Notes: generated by a model not told the origin, from the sequence alone. Shown: positions 25,672 through 37,012, counted from the stretch's first letter. The stretch: 64,000 nucleotides of DNA from Paragonimus skrjabini miyazakii (GCA_014338405.1 JTDE01000693.1:66205-130204); one strand, 5' to 3'. Numbers and translations: made by a program.

Positions 25672-25873
25672 TGAAGATGACAACAAAAGTGTACTCCTGG
25701 AGAACAGTTATTCAAGACCAGCTGCGTTGTTTTGAAGCTCCAGATTCTTTGTTTATATCAGACTTATGCAATAAGGCAGATGAATTGCAGCCTGATTGGG
25801 AAAATGGTCACATCATCGTCAGTGTGTTATTGAATGATGCAAAGCCTATTTCACTTGTGATCATTGAGATTTT
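25672..25873 (+). CDS. Candidate internal exon, unknown protein
   Basis: A + strand frame is bounded by TCATCTGCAG| and |GTAAAT, giving a 202-bp exon that enters and leaves in the middle of codons. The translation reads VYSWRTVIQDQLRCFEAP, then SLFISDLCNKADELQPDW and NGHIIVSVLLNDAKPIS, which has the balanced composition of real protein and few low-complexity residues. No domain was recognised. If the acceptor is not used, an ATG at 25677 could start a 67-residue peptide ending at a TAA just past the donor. No neighbouring exon of the same gene was identified. Confidence 0.35.
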
Positions 25874-28068
25874 GTAAATCATACAACAGCTACAGTGCTC
25901 CTCTGTGTATAGAAACTTCGACTGTGTTAATGACTTACTTTTGTCGTCTCTTTTCCCAACTTATCTAGTTCAGTGGTAACCAAGTTATGTATAATCGGGT
26001 TGTTTCCTGATAAGTGGATAAACAGATAATAATGAACTGTAACTTCCTCAAACATTTATCTTAGGAGGAAGAAGTTGAACGACACAAAACGAATTTGTAT
26101 GCATCAAGGTCTGTGTTCGCTTGTTCGCACATGAATTAACGGTAGATGTTTTCAATTTTATGAAATCAGTGTTATGATTGCAACTGGAAAGTTGCCAAGG
26201 TGGAAGGAGCTGAACTGATACCTGTCATAACATATCATACATATTACAAGCTCACGTGAACATGCATTAAACAACTGGCGAAAGATAACAATTAAATCGA
26301 TAAAGATTATTAAAATTTAACGTGCTCTGTGCCATGCTCATTTTAACGAAAAACCACCAAAAATTGACTGCAAAGAAGGTGACTTCATAACAATTGCCCG
26401 AAGAAGTACAATTTTAAAGTATGCACTAACTGTTTGATATGCCATGATCAGACTTTAAGTAACCCAGTAAAAACAGCACGCCAGCGCCTTCTCAAACTGC
26501 TCGTCATCTTGAAAGAAGGCTATCTCCAGTATACTTTGGCCTACATGAAACGGTCACAGCTGTTGTTTTTGTTTGATCTCAAGGACGAACGCATAGGTTT
26601 CTTTCTGTGAGTTCCGCGTCGTTGCGTTAGGCAGGCTCTCGCTAAACGGGATTCGTATACTTCTCAATCGAACACACATTCTGTACAACGTGCTGTGCTC
26701 CTGATAAACAAGACCAGTAAATTGTGCACCGTGATTTTCTTAGTCGTCACCCAGTTAATCATTTTTATATGTTACTTGCGGTCGAAACCAGCAAGCGCGC
26801 ACGGAGTAAAGTTGATCGGCGCATCAGGGCGTGCTGCTGTGTTGTTGATGCCATTTTAGTTTTTGTTCGTGTAAGTCGTGTGCATGGCCTACTGGGCCTT
26901 TGGCTCACGCTTGTTTGTGATGTTTCCTTTTATAGGACTGTTGTTGGAACCCCTACTTCGGGAGAACGCTGTCCCGCGGTGTCTCTACCTCGTACCAAAG
27001 TTGGTCTATGAGTATAATGGGCAATCAGAGTGGAAACGGCCAGCTTGTATTTTAGATATATTAATTAGTCCTGACAACTCCAGCCATGGTTTCCCATAAG
27101 CAAAACAGTTGGCGTTCTTCAGAGTACAAACAAGACATATATTGCGATATGTTAACATTTCTATTACTCCCGTCAGTTGCAAACGCAAAACATCCCAGTT
27201 ATATCAGTCATACAGTCGTTCGCAATGGCGGAAGTGGTTAGTCAAACCCTTCTGTCTCCAATGCTGTGTACCCGTTCACTTGCAGTTGAAGTGACGCTCA
27301 CGTAGACAAATCAAATCGACAACTCTCAAAACGAGTCACCGAACACATACCGAAATAGTTTAAACAGTTGACAAGGCACCAACCACAATTTGATGAAGTG
27401 ACTGCCCGAAATTTAACGTCATTTATTACTAAACACCTCATGATAACAGGTCATCAAGTTGGTCCATTAAATTCATTCAAGATACTGTTGCACAATCGAT
27501 ACCCAAAGTTACCGGATTCCTGCGAAGCGATGATTATCCGATGTTAAGTGCACAAAAGTTGTTGAGGCAACTTATCGGGTTGCCATGGTTGTGATTGCAT
27601 ATTAGTTAGTGTGCGTGTAGGCCTGTCTAGTTCCTCTTTCTCCTTACCTGTTTGGTGCATTACGCTAGCAAGTTTTGCGTTTGTTACGGATGAAAATAAA
27701 CGAAATGTTAACATATTGTAATATGTCTTCTTTCTCTTCCGAATTAGTGGTTAAGAGGAGTTCAGTGTTTCAACTGGTATGCCGTTTTGAGCCGTTACAA
27801 ATCATAGGAGTACTAAATTTATATACTACCCACCGATGTTTTGAGCAATAATTTATGTGGCGTGACCTGGCAACTTTCCGACTCCTAGGTGCCTGAAAAC
27901 AACACGATTTTGTTTATATAGCATTTAAAAGTGTACTCAAACAACTATTTTCACATTTGTCAAAAAAAATTATTTAACACTTCTTGCAAATTAGCCCACA
28001 TCACCGTGTCGTCCTCAAATTATTGGACAACGTGAAAACCTTAGTGGTACGATCAATCCCATCGATCT
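25874..28068. other. No gene recognised; contains a GC-richer block at 26560-27010
   Basis: Most of this is AT-rich. The block at 26560-27010 has more CpG and GC than its flanks and contains two overlapping + frames (26724-27011 and 26878-27099). One of them has an acceptor-like TTTTATAG| near 26935. No family match was found. It could be a promoter or first-exon region, or an LTR fragment. Confidence 0.35.
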
Positions 28069-28293
28069 TTGATTAAATATTACATCAGACAAAAGTTAAT
28101 GTTTGCCGACAGTCTTCCTTCGCTGTGGTTGTTGCGTAAGTTTCTACGAACATTGGACAATGACAGTATTTCGGCATTATATCGTTTTAAACAAGCAGAA
28201 TCGGAAACGCCTCCATGTGAAAACGAACGGCAATCAATAAAAAAAAACGATTCCGAAGCGAGTGAACCCCCTTTATCCGTATTGTCTGAATGA
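28069..28293 (+). other. Open frame of 74 codons with coding-like composition
   Basis: It reads FADSLPSLWLLRKFLRTL, then DNDSISALYRFKQAES and a polar, acidic C-terminus ending PPLSVLSE. The composition looks like a cytosolic protein tail, but there is no domain match. The opposite strand is also open over the last third (28187-28564), so coding status is open. Confidence 0.22.
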
Positions 28294-30369
28294 TATCCAC
28301 CATCAGGTTATCGATACCATGATTGAGCGCATGTGACCTATTTGCAAGTAATTCACAGTCACCTTCCGGGATCAAATGAGGATGTGCACTTACAAATGAC
28401 TCAAGGGTAATGACACAAATGCGAAACTTGCATTTTGCGTTCGACTTCCTCGTCACAACGCTTATGCTGTCAGACCATACAAGCGAACAAGTGACTTTAG
28501 TTTCAGCTCTTACTACTGAACGATTGTTCAGTAGCTCAACATTCGAAACAAAAAATGCCACCACTTGTTTTTATGACAGCTTGAAAATGACATCTTGTTC
28601 GCATCTCACCTGTTACTACGGCGAAACCAGTACAATCGGTATATGGACAGTAGGCATGCCATCAACATTCATGAACTCGAGATTGATAGGAGAAATGTGA
28701 GGGATTAGATTTTTAAGTGGCCAGACTTGATAAAAAATGGGCCATGGGACTGTTCATCACAGTCGACTTGATTTATGAGTCCTAACCCTGGGGTTGCCAA
28801 ATGAAGTTGATAGGCAATGATCGTCTGTCCTGTCAAGACGGCCAGCTTTAAACGGAAGTAGTTGAGCATTCTGGTAAGATGATCAGTTCGTGCCCATTTT
28901 GAGAGTTATTGTGTACTGGTCAACATGTTGTCTTGTAAAAGGTTGGCCGAGGTTCAGCTTCCTACCGGGTTAAGGGTATACAATACTGATGAGTTCTAAC
29001 AAGCGCAGATATGAGTGTAGTTTCATGAGGGTGGTAAACGGTTAGCAAAGTGAGTTTGGAAATTGCTAGAACTGGCATCAATTTTGAGGATGATCGTACA
29101 AGCTTACAATGCAGACAAGGGATACAGGTCCTCGTTCAATTCTGAACGTCTGTGTCGATACTAGGCTATGCGAAACGATCACAAGTCAGTTTCGTAATGG
29201 TGCGTATGCAAGGATGTGGTGAGTTGTGAAGAGCGTTATAAAATGGTTCGGTAAAGAGGATCCAGTGAATGTGGTGATACGAATAGTATGTGAAGATTAT
29301 GGGTAGCGTCACAAATAACGACGCGGATGGAATGATGAAAGAGAATTGTTTGGAGTTTGAACAATGCAAGCGATCGCAAATGTTCCAATAATTCCGTGTC
29401 ATTCTTTTTTGTCTCAGCCATCATAGTGAGGTTGTCTGTAATAGATACGTGAACACTGGTAAGATCGTGTCTGGACAGTGCATCTAGTACCAATCTGAGC
29501 GAAGTAGATGAGAAAAGAATGTCAGTTGAAAACTGGAAAGCAGTATGCAAGTGAAGAACATTTTTAGGGCATTACTTTCTAGAGTTCGTAGATAATGAGT
29601 ATACTAATGGTCTGCAAGCCAAGCAAGTAGACTAACTTCCATCTTTTTCTGAATGCTGAGAATACTCAACGGCAGATAGAAAGCCGACAACTAGCCACAA
29701 AATTTGCACTAACGCCTCTCAGCTGACTGTAGTTTCCTTGAGAATAACGTAAATGGTTGCGATACTCCTTCGACATTTCGATATAGAACGGTTCCAATAG
29801 CAGAATTTGAAAAGCTTATATATTCAAAGAGGACTTGGTTGAATTATGTTAGGTTTGTTCCTACATAAGTCGCTTGTGACTCCTTCACGTTTTACATTTC
29901 TGCTAGGTAACGCATAGCTAGAGTTCTTATTGGTTTGGCTGGTGCTTGTTAGAATTGCTCTCAGAAAATGTAGAATGATATTGAAGATGTCGGCCAAATA
30001 TATCCATGGTCGTACACCTATGGAAACGTATTGTTTTACTGATCCCAGAGAAAGAAAGTTTAAGTCTCTACCTGGTGTAGATGAATTATGTGTACTATCG
30101 GTACTTGCGCACATTTGAGGTACCTCTGAAGCTAAAGTGGATTTACCTAAACATAATTATTTAAAAAAATGTGAATAACCATGACGATGTCCACTCTTTT
30201 CATTCCAAAATACCGTTTGAGAGTCATCTATCTGACGGGTTTCATAGCTTAGACCTCTTTTTACTTAGTTTTCCTTTTTCATTATTAACAAGCATGTCCT
30301 GTTAGCTAAACAGGAGATGGTTAAACCGATGTCCTCTCAGTTGAACTTATCACTGTCTGTCTCTCATGA
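28294..30369. other. No gene recognised
   Basis: Frames are open on both strands around 28187-28700, 29166-29550 and 29824-30118, with no motif that decides between strands. It lies downstream, in element orientation, of the Ty3/Gypsy relic, so integrase or a 3' LTR might be expected here. I could not recognise the HHCC zinc finger or a DDE core. Confidence 0.35.
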
Positions 30370-30639
30370 CTGTAATCCCTCCTGCCGGCAGTCTGATGAA
30401 GCCGTACGGCGAATGTCACGTAAACTGGCGATCACTTGAGTTAAGTGCAGACTTTTGTCTTTATTTTCTCGTCCATGTAAGCTGCTTTGATAAACAAAAC
30501 AGGCTGGTGCATCCGGAAAACGGATCAATTAAAATCCGTACATCCCTTCTACAGGTAGGACTGTCGCAGCTCTGGGTGCCTCTCTGTGACATTCCGGTAC
30601 AAATATTCTAGACGTTTAATCAGTAACGCCTGCCTTTCT

Positions 30640-31480
30640 CTTCAACTTGAACGTGAACTAGAACTAGAACGGTGACATTAACAAGAGCGTTTATGGTTTA
30701 GTCGAAGGTATTTTTTGATTGCCTATTCAGAAAAAATGTATTATCCGTCAAGGACAAAATGGTGGCTGAGAGCAACATGATAGTAAAAACCTCGGGAGTG
30801 AAGTGTCGCTAGAAAACTATAATTCCCAAAAACTGGCTAATTTGTCTCATGGAGGGTGGAGATGGAAAATCAATAATTATTCTTACCTTGTCAAGCGATG
30901 AGATGATGTCATAAGACCCTACCGTGCGACCTAGGAATTTTACGTTTGATTGTCTGAAAGGAAATTTGATGGGTTTTCAAACTATACCATGATCATGTAA
31001 ACGTTCAAAACTCAACTGAATGTGATTTAAGTGTCTCTGTTGATAATTACAACTACTGTGTCATCGAGATAGGCAAAAACAAAATCTAGATCGGTAAGTT
31101 CCTGACTGTTAAGCGGTTTAAACGTTTGGGCTGCGTATTGTAAACCAAATGGCATGCGAGTAAACTTAAAAAGACCAAATAGTGTTATGATTGCAGTCTT
31201 TGTAATATAATCAGGTTTGACAGGAATAGGCATGTAAAACATATGTGTAGGGGAAAAACTTGCTTGCCCTGGAGGGTTGCATTGAACTCATAGATCCGAG
31301 ACCATGGACTGGCACTGTCATGTTATCAAACGCGAAACATACACGACACAGTCGCTAATCTTTGTCCTCCCCAGGTTTTAGATTGCGGTCGTGATGCGTA
31401 TTAACTATGTGATGTTCGGATGATCTCAGGTTGCTGCATACACAAAAATTCGTACTTCCCACGTTGTAACTTTACGGTGT
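30640..31480 (-). pseudogene. Ty3/Gypsy reverse transcriptase (degenerate)
   Basis: This is the RT of the LTR-element relic. Upstream blocks TNGPLVCAHSTP, KYEFLCMQQ and EIIRTS match the '..GPP..ARPR....K....EF..M...GIIR.S' lead-in. EFNATLQGKQVF (near 31280) matches the block before motif A, but the motif A aspartate block is disrupted. A 71-codon open frame (31027-31242) holds MPIPVKPDYITKTAIIT, LFKFTRMPFGLQYAAQTF (motif B region) and DFVFAYLDDTVV (motif C, YLDD intact). Downstream, KVRIIIDFPSPPSM and ISQFLGIIVF*RHFTPE match the thumb and connection, then the frame reads into the segment before RNase H. It is catalytically dead because of frameshifts and stops, despite an intact YxDD. Confidence 0.88.
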
Positions 31481-31737
31481 TGAGTGGGCGCATACTAGAG
31501 GACCATTCGTTGAAATGTAATGAGTGACGTTGATTCAAATGTTGAGCCTTGAAAAGACTTGTAATATATTTGACTGTACTGATCTTTGTGGCAAGTAAAC
31601 GAGGCTAATCATCGGACCCGAAGCGTGAAAACCATTGACTACCCTGTTGGTAACAACACCAAATAAACAGTAATATTTTAGTCCCTGTAGGAGACTGAAA
31701 TACATAAATATCAGCAAAGATGATAAATCTAGGTATG

Positions 31738-31932
31738 TCAACAATTGTGAATATCCGGAGGAATAAACGCCGAAGACCAACGTTCAGTGCCCACGATTTT
31801 TCTATTGATCACCCTACTATTGGCAGAGGTCAGAAGAAGATTCTTTTTGACTTGCGTTTTGTTTCTCAATGTAGGTGGCGTGATATTGATCTTAGCTCCG
31901 GAGTTTACGTGAAATATCTGATTTGTAACGTG
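31738..31932 (-). pseudogene. Retroviral-type aspartic protease (degenerate)
   Basis: The - strand frame next to the N gap reads FHVNSGAKINITPPT, the flap-and-active-site block of Gypsy proteases (usual form FLVDTGA.VSV.PP). Then come LLLTSANSRVI (usual L.AANGT.I) and ERWSSAFIPPDIHNC (usual RRTF.W.FI.ADV..PILG). The active-site DTG is NSG, so the catalytic aspartate is gone. Its N-terminal end is cut by the gap. Confidence 0.8.
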
Positions 31933-32032
31933 NNNNNNNNNNNNNNNNNNNNNNNNNNNNNNNNNNNNNNNNNNNNNNNNNNNNNNNNNNNNNNNNNNNN
32001 NNNNNNNNNNNNNNNNNNNNNNNNNNNNNNNN
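31933..32032. other. Assembly gap of 100 N
   Basis: Exactly 100 undetermined bases, a common placeholder for a scaffold gap of unknown true size. It interrupts the Ty3/Gypsy relic between the nucleocapsid-like region and the protease, so distances across it are unreliable. Confidence 0.98.
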
Positions 32033-32034
32033 CA

Positions 32035-32550
32035 AGATGACGGAGCACCAGATGCAGTTCTCGCCATTGCTGACCAAAATGCAGTTGTCCAAAGGCGAAT
32101 TTTCTGCCAAAAATTGGCATGGTGGGGCACTACGGTGCCTAATGTTGTATGTAATCAACACAGTTTATGGTAATGACCACTAAAATGGTTCGACGAGCGT
32201 GCTGGAGAACGCTTAGTTTGAGGACGGCTGTGATTACGGCCCAGTGATCGGTGATTCAGGTCAAGTTTTTCCAGCTTACTATTTAGAAGTTCGATGTTAT
32301 GACACGGGATATGTATTAAAGCATTTTATAGTGTCGAAGCAACTGAACTAACCTGCGGAACGTTGAAGTCACTGATGGTATAAATGATAAGGTCAGCTAA
32401 TTCCCCGAGAGGCTTCTCCTCATGTGAGGCTAAGATGCTGTGAACGAAAATTGGTAGACACTGTAAAAGTGACTGAGGAAACAAGCCTTCGTCTACTGAC
32501 AGTCCGCCAAATATTATATTGAACGTATTAGCAGCCGAAATGGTTTTCAA
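32035..32550 (-). pseudogene. Ty3/Gypsy gag fragment (capsid end and nucleocapsid-like region)
   Basis: A 74-codon frame reads FPQSLLQCLPIFVHSILASH followed by EEKPLGELADLIIYTISDF. This matches the capsid C-terminus of CsRn1-type gag ('LFLQRLP..V...LAS....L..LA..AD.I'). Further on, IELLNSKLEKLDLNHRSL and KRSPARSSNHFSGHYHKLC resemble the coiled and basic Arg/Ser region leading to a Cys-rich knuckle. APPCQFLAEN then resembles the end of a 'C..YH......C..PC.F.GN' finger. It is broken by stops. The gag N-terminus was not found upstream of 32550. Confidence 0.75.
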
Positions 32551-33399
32551 TTGCCAGGTTCCCCGTCATTCCCCGATTTTTCAAATCACTTTCGTTCCGG
32601 CTCTTCAATTTGTTCACAAGGCTCTGTCGGATGCGGATTTATACCGATATTTCTAGCCTGTTATACGATATCACTAGGTAAGGCCGAGATCTATCTCGCC
32701 ACTTTGCCTGACCGGTTTCAATACATTGACGTGATGGCAAGGTTTGCGCAATGCTGACTAGGACTTTCTTCCTTCTAGGAGCATCTTTGTCAGATACGTC
32801 AAACGGGAGCAGTCAGAAGAAAAGCAGTGACATTATAAGATTGTTTGTCACGCTACTTCCCACGTAAGAGTGCACAGGTGTTGATGCAGGATCCTGTGGG
32901 AATGGAACAGAACTAACTTTGTAGTTTTGAAACCGCTGTCTCTCGAATATGCAAGAACAGGGTGAGAAAAGGTACCTTTAAACAAAGGTCAGACCAACCG
33001 CCCAGCGGTTAATCGTTACCGCAGGCGTATTATCCAGTATGGTCAAACAACCTTTGGTATCATTCCTGACGTAGCTTCGAATACATCAGCTGCACACATC
33101 ACTTCTCGGAATCTGACAGCATCTTCATATTCGCTGCGCTCTCAGGCAAGGCAAGCCTATCATTGTAAAGTGGTTAAAACTGTTTAGTCATTGGTTATGG
33201 GTAAGGTTTCGCGAGAAAACACCGTATCCTGTTCACTCAGAGGTCCGTGCGTTAAGTCATGACCTTTGTGTGGGGTCCTTCAAATTAACCTAGTGATGTA
33301 GCATGAACGACCGCAAAGTATCAGAAGTTATCTTTGCCCACTTCACGCTTTTGTACCGTCTTTCTTCTTTGGTGTTAAGTGCCCTTTCTGTGAGCCAAG
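32551..33399. other. No gene recognised
   Basis: This lies between the - strand Gypsy relic and the + strand non-LTR relic. The 5' LTR and gag N-terminus of the Gypsy element would be expected here. A 68-codon + frame (32551-32757) has no family signal, and no LTR-like terminal motifs were confirmed. Confidence 0.4.
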
Positions 33400-34350
33400 A
33401 AAACTGGTGAACATAGACGCTTTTAACGTCTGCACTATGGCAAAACTGGTCAGCAAGCTGCTCTAGCCAATACCCTTTCGGATCTAGAAGTGGATGTACG
33501 CTGTGCCTCCGAAACGCGCCTTCAAGATCCCAACATTGATTCTTAGTTGAATTTTCCTCAGATAATGCTATGGGTTAGCTGTTCCTTCTCAAGGCCTCTA
33601 GTGACGACGAGTCCGAATCTCATGTTCAAGCCAGAGTGAGGATTTATTGAGCCATAAGGTAGAGCAGAGTCTGTTCTATTGAATCCCACTGATTTGTCGT
33701 CTGTGTGTCGTTAGCCTTAGTTGCTAAGTCAAAGACATTGGACAGAAACCAAAAAGATGCTGTTTATTTGTAATATCTGCATATGCTCCAACAGACAATA
33801 ATTTAAATACTGTCAAGAACGCCTTCTACGATGCCTTATTCGATCTTGGGAGACAAGATGAACATTCAGGCGTCGTTGAACTCAGAGATATTGTTACACA
33901 TTGTTTCCAGCGAGGTTGTATGCACGATGTCCAATAGCGATGCACAGAATATAGCGATCCGCTGTTACAATTATGTGCATCTGATCGAGTTTGTATATCG
34001 AGTAGTACATAAGAGCACAAACGACGCCGGTGTATTACGTAGAGATTATCCTGTACAACTCAGCCATGGACGGCAACTGATCATATCGTTGTCAACTAGT
34101 AATGGCGTCACTCTATTAAAGACTGTCGTTCATATTGTTCCACCCACTGTAGAACGTGGCTGCTGATGGCTGGAACAAAACGCAAGGCGGCTATATGACA
34201 GCATGATCACTGGCTGTGAAGGCCTTGACGTTTCCGTCAATCAAAGTTGGTAGATTTCGCCTGGCTGGTTCAGAAGTTCGCGACCATCCACACCGCTGAT
34301 TGGAAACTCTCTGACATGGCATTGTGTCGCAGTCAATGGCGATTTTATAT
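33400..34350 (+). mobile_element. Non-LTR retrotransposon relic, endonuclease joined to ORF C-terminus
   Basis: Endonuclease blocks appear in order on +: NIDAFNVCTM (near 33410), GQQAALANTLSDLEVDV and CASETRLQDPNID (33448-33541), CLFVISAYAPTDNN (33760-33800), VKNAFYDALFDLG (near 33815-33850), LLQLCASDRVCIS (near 33960-34000), TQPWTATDHIVVN (near 34055-34095) and WRHSIKDCRSY (34102-34134). About 30 bases later the ORF C-terminus begins: GWNKTQGGYMTA, VGRFRLAGSEVRDHPHR and LETL, then DMALCRSQWRF (34167-34346). The RT, normally well over a kilobase between these parts, is absent. Frameshifts and stops are present throughout. The family is an APE-type non-LTR element abundant in flatworms; the clade was not resolved. 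Confidence 0.85.
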
Positions 34351-35059
34351 CTGCAATCTCGCTAAATCGTTGGTTTCGGGAAACTCAACTGTTATTGTTT
34401 GTATATGTTTTTTCTCTTCTTTTCCTTCGCTACCCATGCGTCCTTGTTTGTTACTCTGCATCTCCGTGGACCATTGTCAGAACAAACGGTAACCCGAGTT
34501 GTTGTACTCATGGGTACGGCTAAAGTGTGAAAATCATTGAATAATTGTCTGAACACCTAGACAGCTTGATAGCACATAGTTTAAAACTATGCAACAAGTC
34601 TATTCTTAAGATGTTCGTCAGCAATTCTGAAGTAAACAGAAGAAATTAAACGTGGGGAAGTATACATCAATAAAGTTAACAAGACTGGTGTCTAGCTGAC
34701 TTCCACTGAACAGCACGTGTAAGAAATACCGCAACCTAGAGATTGAACGAAAAGTGTTCAAAATGCATTTAGTTAAATGCAAAATAGACAAACCAAATGT
34801 ATGGAATATTTGTGCGATAGAACAAAGTTCAACAATAACACGTCAAGTGTTAAAAAATAAACCATAACCTGTCCACGTTGAGGCTCAGCAATGCAAAATA
34901 GGAGGTATAGGACATGTATAAATAAAAACTGCCGGATCGGTGCCTGCAATCATACTAGACATAATCGTGAAGACGATAGAAAGTAGATCATTATGAGGGG
35001 GTCATGTAAAGTACAAAATAAGGTGCAGGATTTTTAATAAATGTATTGGGAAGAACTCA
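34351..35059. other. No gene recognised; 3' flank of the non-LTR relic
   Basis: The frame of the C-terminal block runs on to about 34492 through VSGNSTVIVCICFFSSF, which may be the element's tail or 3' UTR. Beyond it the sequence is AT-rich with no feature. I saw no tandem tail repeat marking the element's 3' end. Confidence 0.4.
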
Positions 35060-35520
35060 ACGTTGCAGTACTCAGCGTTTCAACCGCGCAAGATGACAGT
35101 TCTCATATCGGTATTCAGATGTAGGCAGTGTGAGCGCGTCCGGAATGCTGATGGTGCTAGACCGCTTGTAATTCACGTCCTGTTGTCCGTTGCCTCGGTT
35201 TTTGTTGAAGCCTTCACTTTCCGAGACGCGGCGTTATGTCACGATGTGGCGTCACCTGTCCGCGAGCTTAGTCACTTGCGTACAAGGGCATAACAGGCTT
35301 GTCAGCAAACGTGCATGAAGATGACCCAATGAATACACGCATGTGTCCGTATGTGTATGCAGCGTCGATAGCCACAGTAGTGACGGGAAGGTGCTCGTTG
35401 TCGGTCGGGGGAGTGTATGCGAAAGTAGCTCAAATGGCTGATGTTTGCGGCCCAAACCGGTATTGTTGTGTCACACATCAGCCTTTGTCGCACGTAGATG
35501 TTGACAGGCGTTGGCAATAA
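35060..35520. other. GC-richer block, identity unknown
   Basis: This block has more CpG and GC than either side and is open in several frames on both strands (for example 35063-35293 and 35299-35520 on +). Such multi-frame openness suggests composition rather than coding. It may be an LTR, a 5' UTR of an element or a host promoter region. I recognise no motif. Confidence 0.35.
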
Positions 35521-36896
35521 TATGCGTGTGTGAATAGGAGGATTGCTGATCGGAAGTGGGATGAATCACTGAGTGAATAAGTTTGGCGCCCGATAGTGTG
35601 TCTTTACAGAGTGTAGGCGAACGAGCAGCTCAACGGTATTCCACTGACGCTTCATTATTTTCCTTAATTCCACACTACTGATATAGATGCAAGTAACAAC
35701 GTGATATGTATACATTTGGAGCGAGCACCTATCTACCAATCCGAATAGAACTGATGGAAGACTCGTTTATTGTCGTACTAATGTCGTTCCGTCTCGACTG
35801 GCGCTGATTACATACTTGCTAAACACATAGAATTCCGAGTCACGAATAAAACTCGGAGATTTCACCTTCGAAAACTTGCTCGTTTGGCACCCCGTCTCTA
35901 GAGGGTCACAAAAATTTCCTTTCGCACACACACCATAGGGTGGTGTTGTCAATTTGCAATCGCCTCTGCTTATCGTAACAGAGTTTGTTACGTGGTGAAG
36001 ACAGAACACGGAAAATGATAGTTTCCCCAGTCACATGCTGAGTCCTCATGTGATGTGTAGCAGTCGACAACAATGTTGGCTGCCAATCTTTGTTATGATC
36101 CACCAATGGTGGGAAACAACCTATATAGCAAAATGTTAGCATTTCTTCCACTATCTTAGGTTTCGAACGTAAAATATTAGAATTCATAGGAAACACAGAT
36201 AGCACAAACTATAGATACGGTCAGCAGTTTGGCTTTACACGAATGAATGTTGTCAGTTCCCAGGCAAACAAGCTGTCTGTGTGATCGGTTTATGGGAGTA
36301 AATGACCGGTTAACGCGTAACACTATTTGGGAGAAAGCAGTCCATTCCGGGTTTCATTTATGTGGCCATAAGTCAAACAAGCTGACATAGTCAACAACGT
36401 AGGATTTAGGTTAATTCATTCTGGTGCCATTGCTAGTTGCATCATCGTGCACCAAACACTCAGACGTACGTTCAGTCATTCTTCATCGCAGGTTGGGGAT
36501 GGAGACAAAACCGCAATTACAATTGAACTGATAGATTACGTGAAACACAAAACGTTTTGGTAGGTCATAGTTGTGAAGAAACTCAGCGACACTCCTTGCT
36601 GCAATTGTAAACCGCTATACAGCCTAAGAGTACGTACGAGTCACGACAAGCTATAATGTATGACTTACGTCAGAGGTGACCTTATCACAATTTCCCAAAA
36701 TATGCAAATCCGGAATTCTGTTATGATACACGCTAACTTTGTCTTGTTCTCCACAACATCCTTTAACTAAATGGTGAGTGAAAATACTGAACTAAAACAG
36801 GCACTTATGATAAGATACTCCATAAGTCAAGATTTTCAGTTATCCATGCTTCTAAACATTTGGACGTACCAGATATGATATGGTCCCCAGGACAAC
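35521..36896. other. No gene recognised
   Basis: AT-rich sequence. Overlapping frames on - at 35767-36205 show no domain. Confidence 0.45.
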
Positions 36897-36931
36897 TAAT
36901 CCCTTAGTAGAGATCCATTTGCAAAAAATCT

Positions 36932-37012
36932 GGACTTCGGCTGGATTCGAACCAGCGACAGAAACACCATGCCCAAACGCGGCAAGCACTCTACCAGCTG
37001 AGCTACAAAGCC
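36932..37012 (-). ncRNA. tRNA-derived unit, left arm
   Basis: The - strand gives an 81-nt tRNA-like unit: acceptor GGCTTTG pairing with CGAAGTC, A-box-like TAGCTCAGCTGGTAGAG, and T-arm GCTGG-TTCGAAT-CCAGC (B box GGTTCGAATCC). The middle does not form a standard 7-base anticodon loop with U33, and the stretch between D-arm and T-arm is about 8 nt too long. It is therefore a tRNA-derived repeat rather than a functional tRNA gene. Internal Pol III promoter boxes look intact. Confidence 0.75.

Larger units (their letters stand above)
30370..32550 (-). mobile_element. Ty3/Gypsy LTR retrotransposon relic (gag-pro-pol), CsRn1-like
   Basis: The - strand carries, in order: a gag piece (32326-32550), a basic Arg/Ser region and decayed zinc-knuckle region (about 32040-32300), an aspartic protease (about 31738-31932), an RT core (about 31030-31480), the post-RT connection and thumb (about 30740-30990; RLHDHGIV, VKFLGRTVGS, FPSPPSMRQISQFLG) and an RNase H beginning (LFCLSKQLT near 30480-30510). 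A 100-N scaffold gap (31933-32032) lies between the zinc-knuckle region and the protease. The element has many stops and frameshifts. No LTR pair, primer-binding site or integrase was recognised. The pattern resembles CsRn1-type elements known from liver flukes. That clade call is from recalled family features, not a search. Confidence 0.87.

Noticed and set aside
28187..28564. Open frame of 125 codons on -
   Set aside because: Overlaps a + frame with more protein-like composition, and has no domain.
30385..30425. Hammerhead-like string CTGATGA-AGCC-GTAC-GGC-GAA
   Set aside because: Stem II looks good, but the third A of GAAA is missing, the residue at the cleavage position would be G, and helix III does not pair. 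It also lies within the Gypsy RNase H region, so it is taken as chance.
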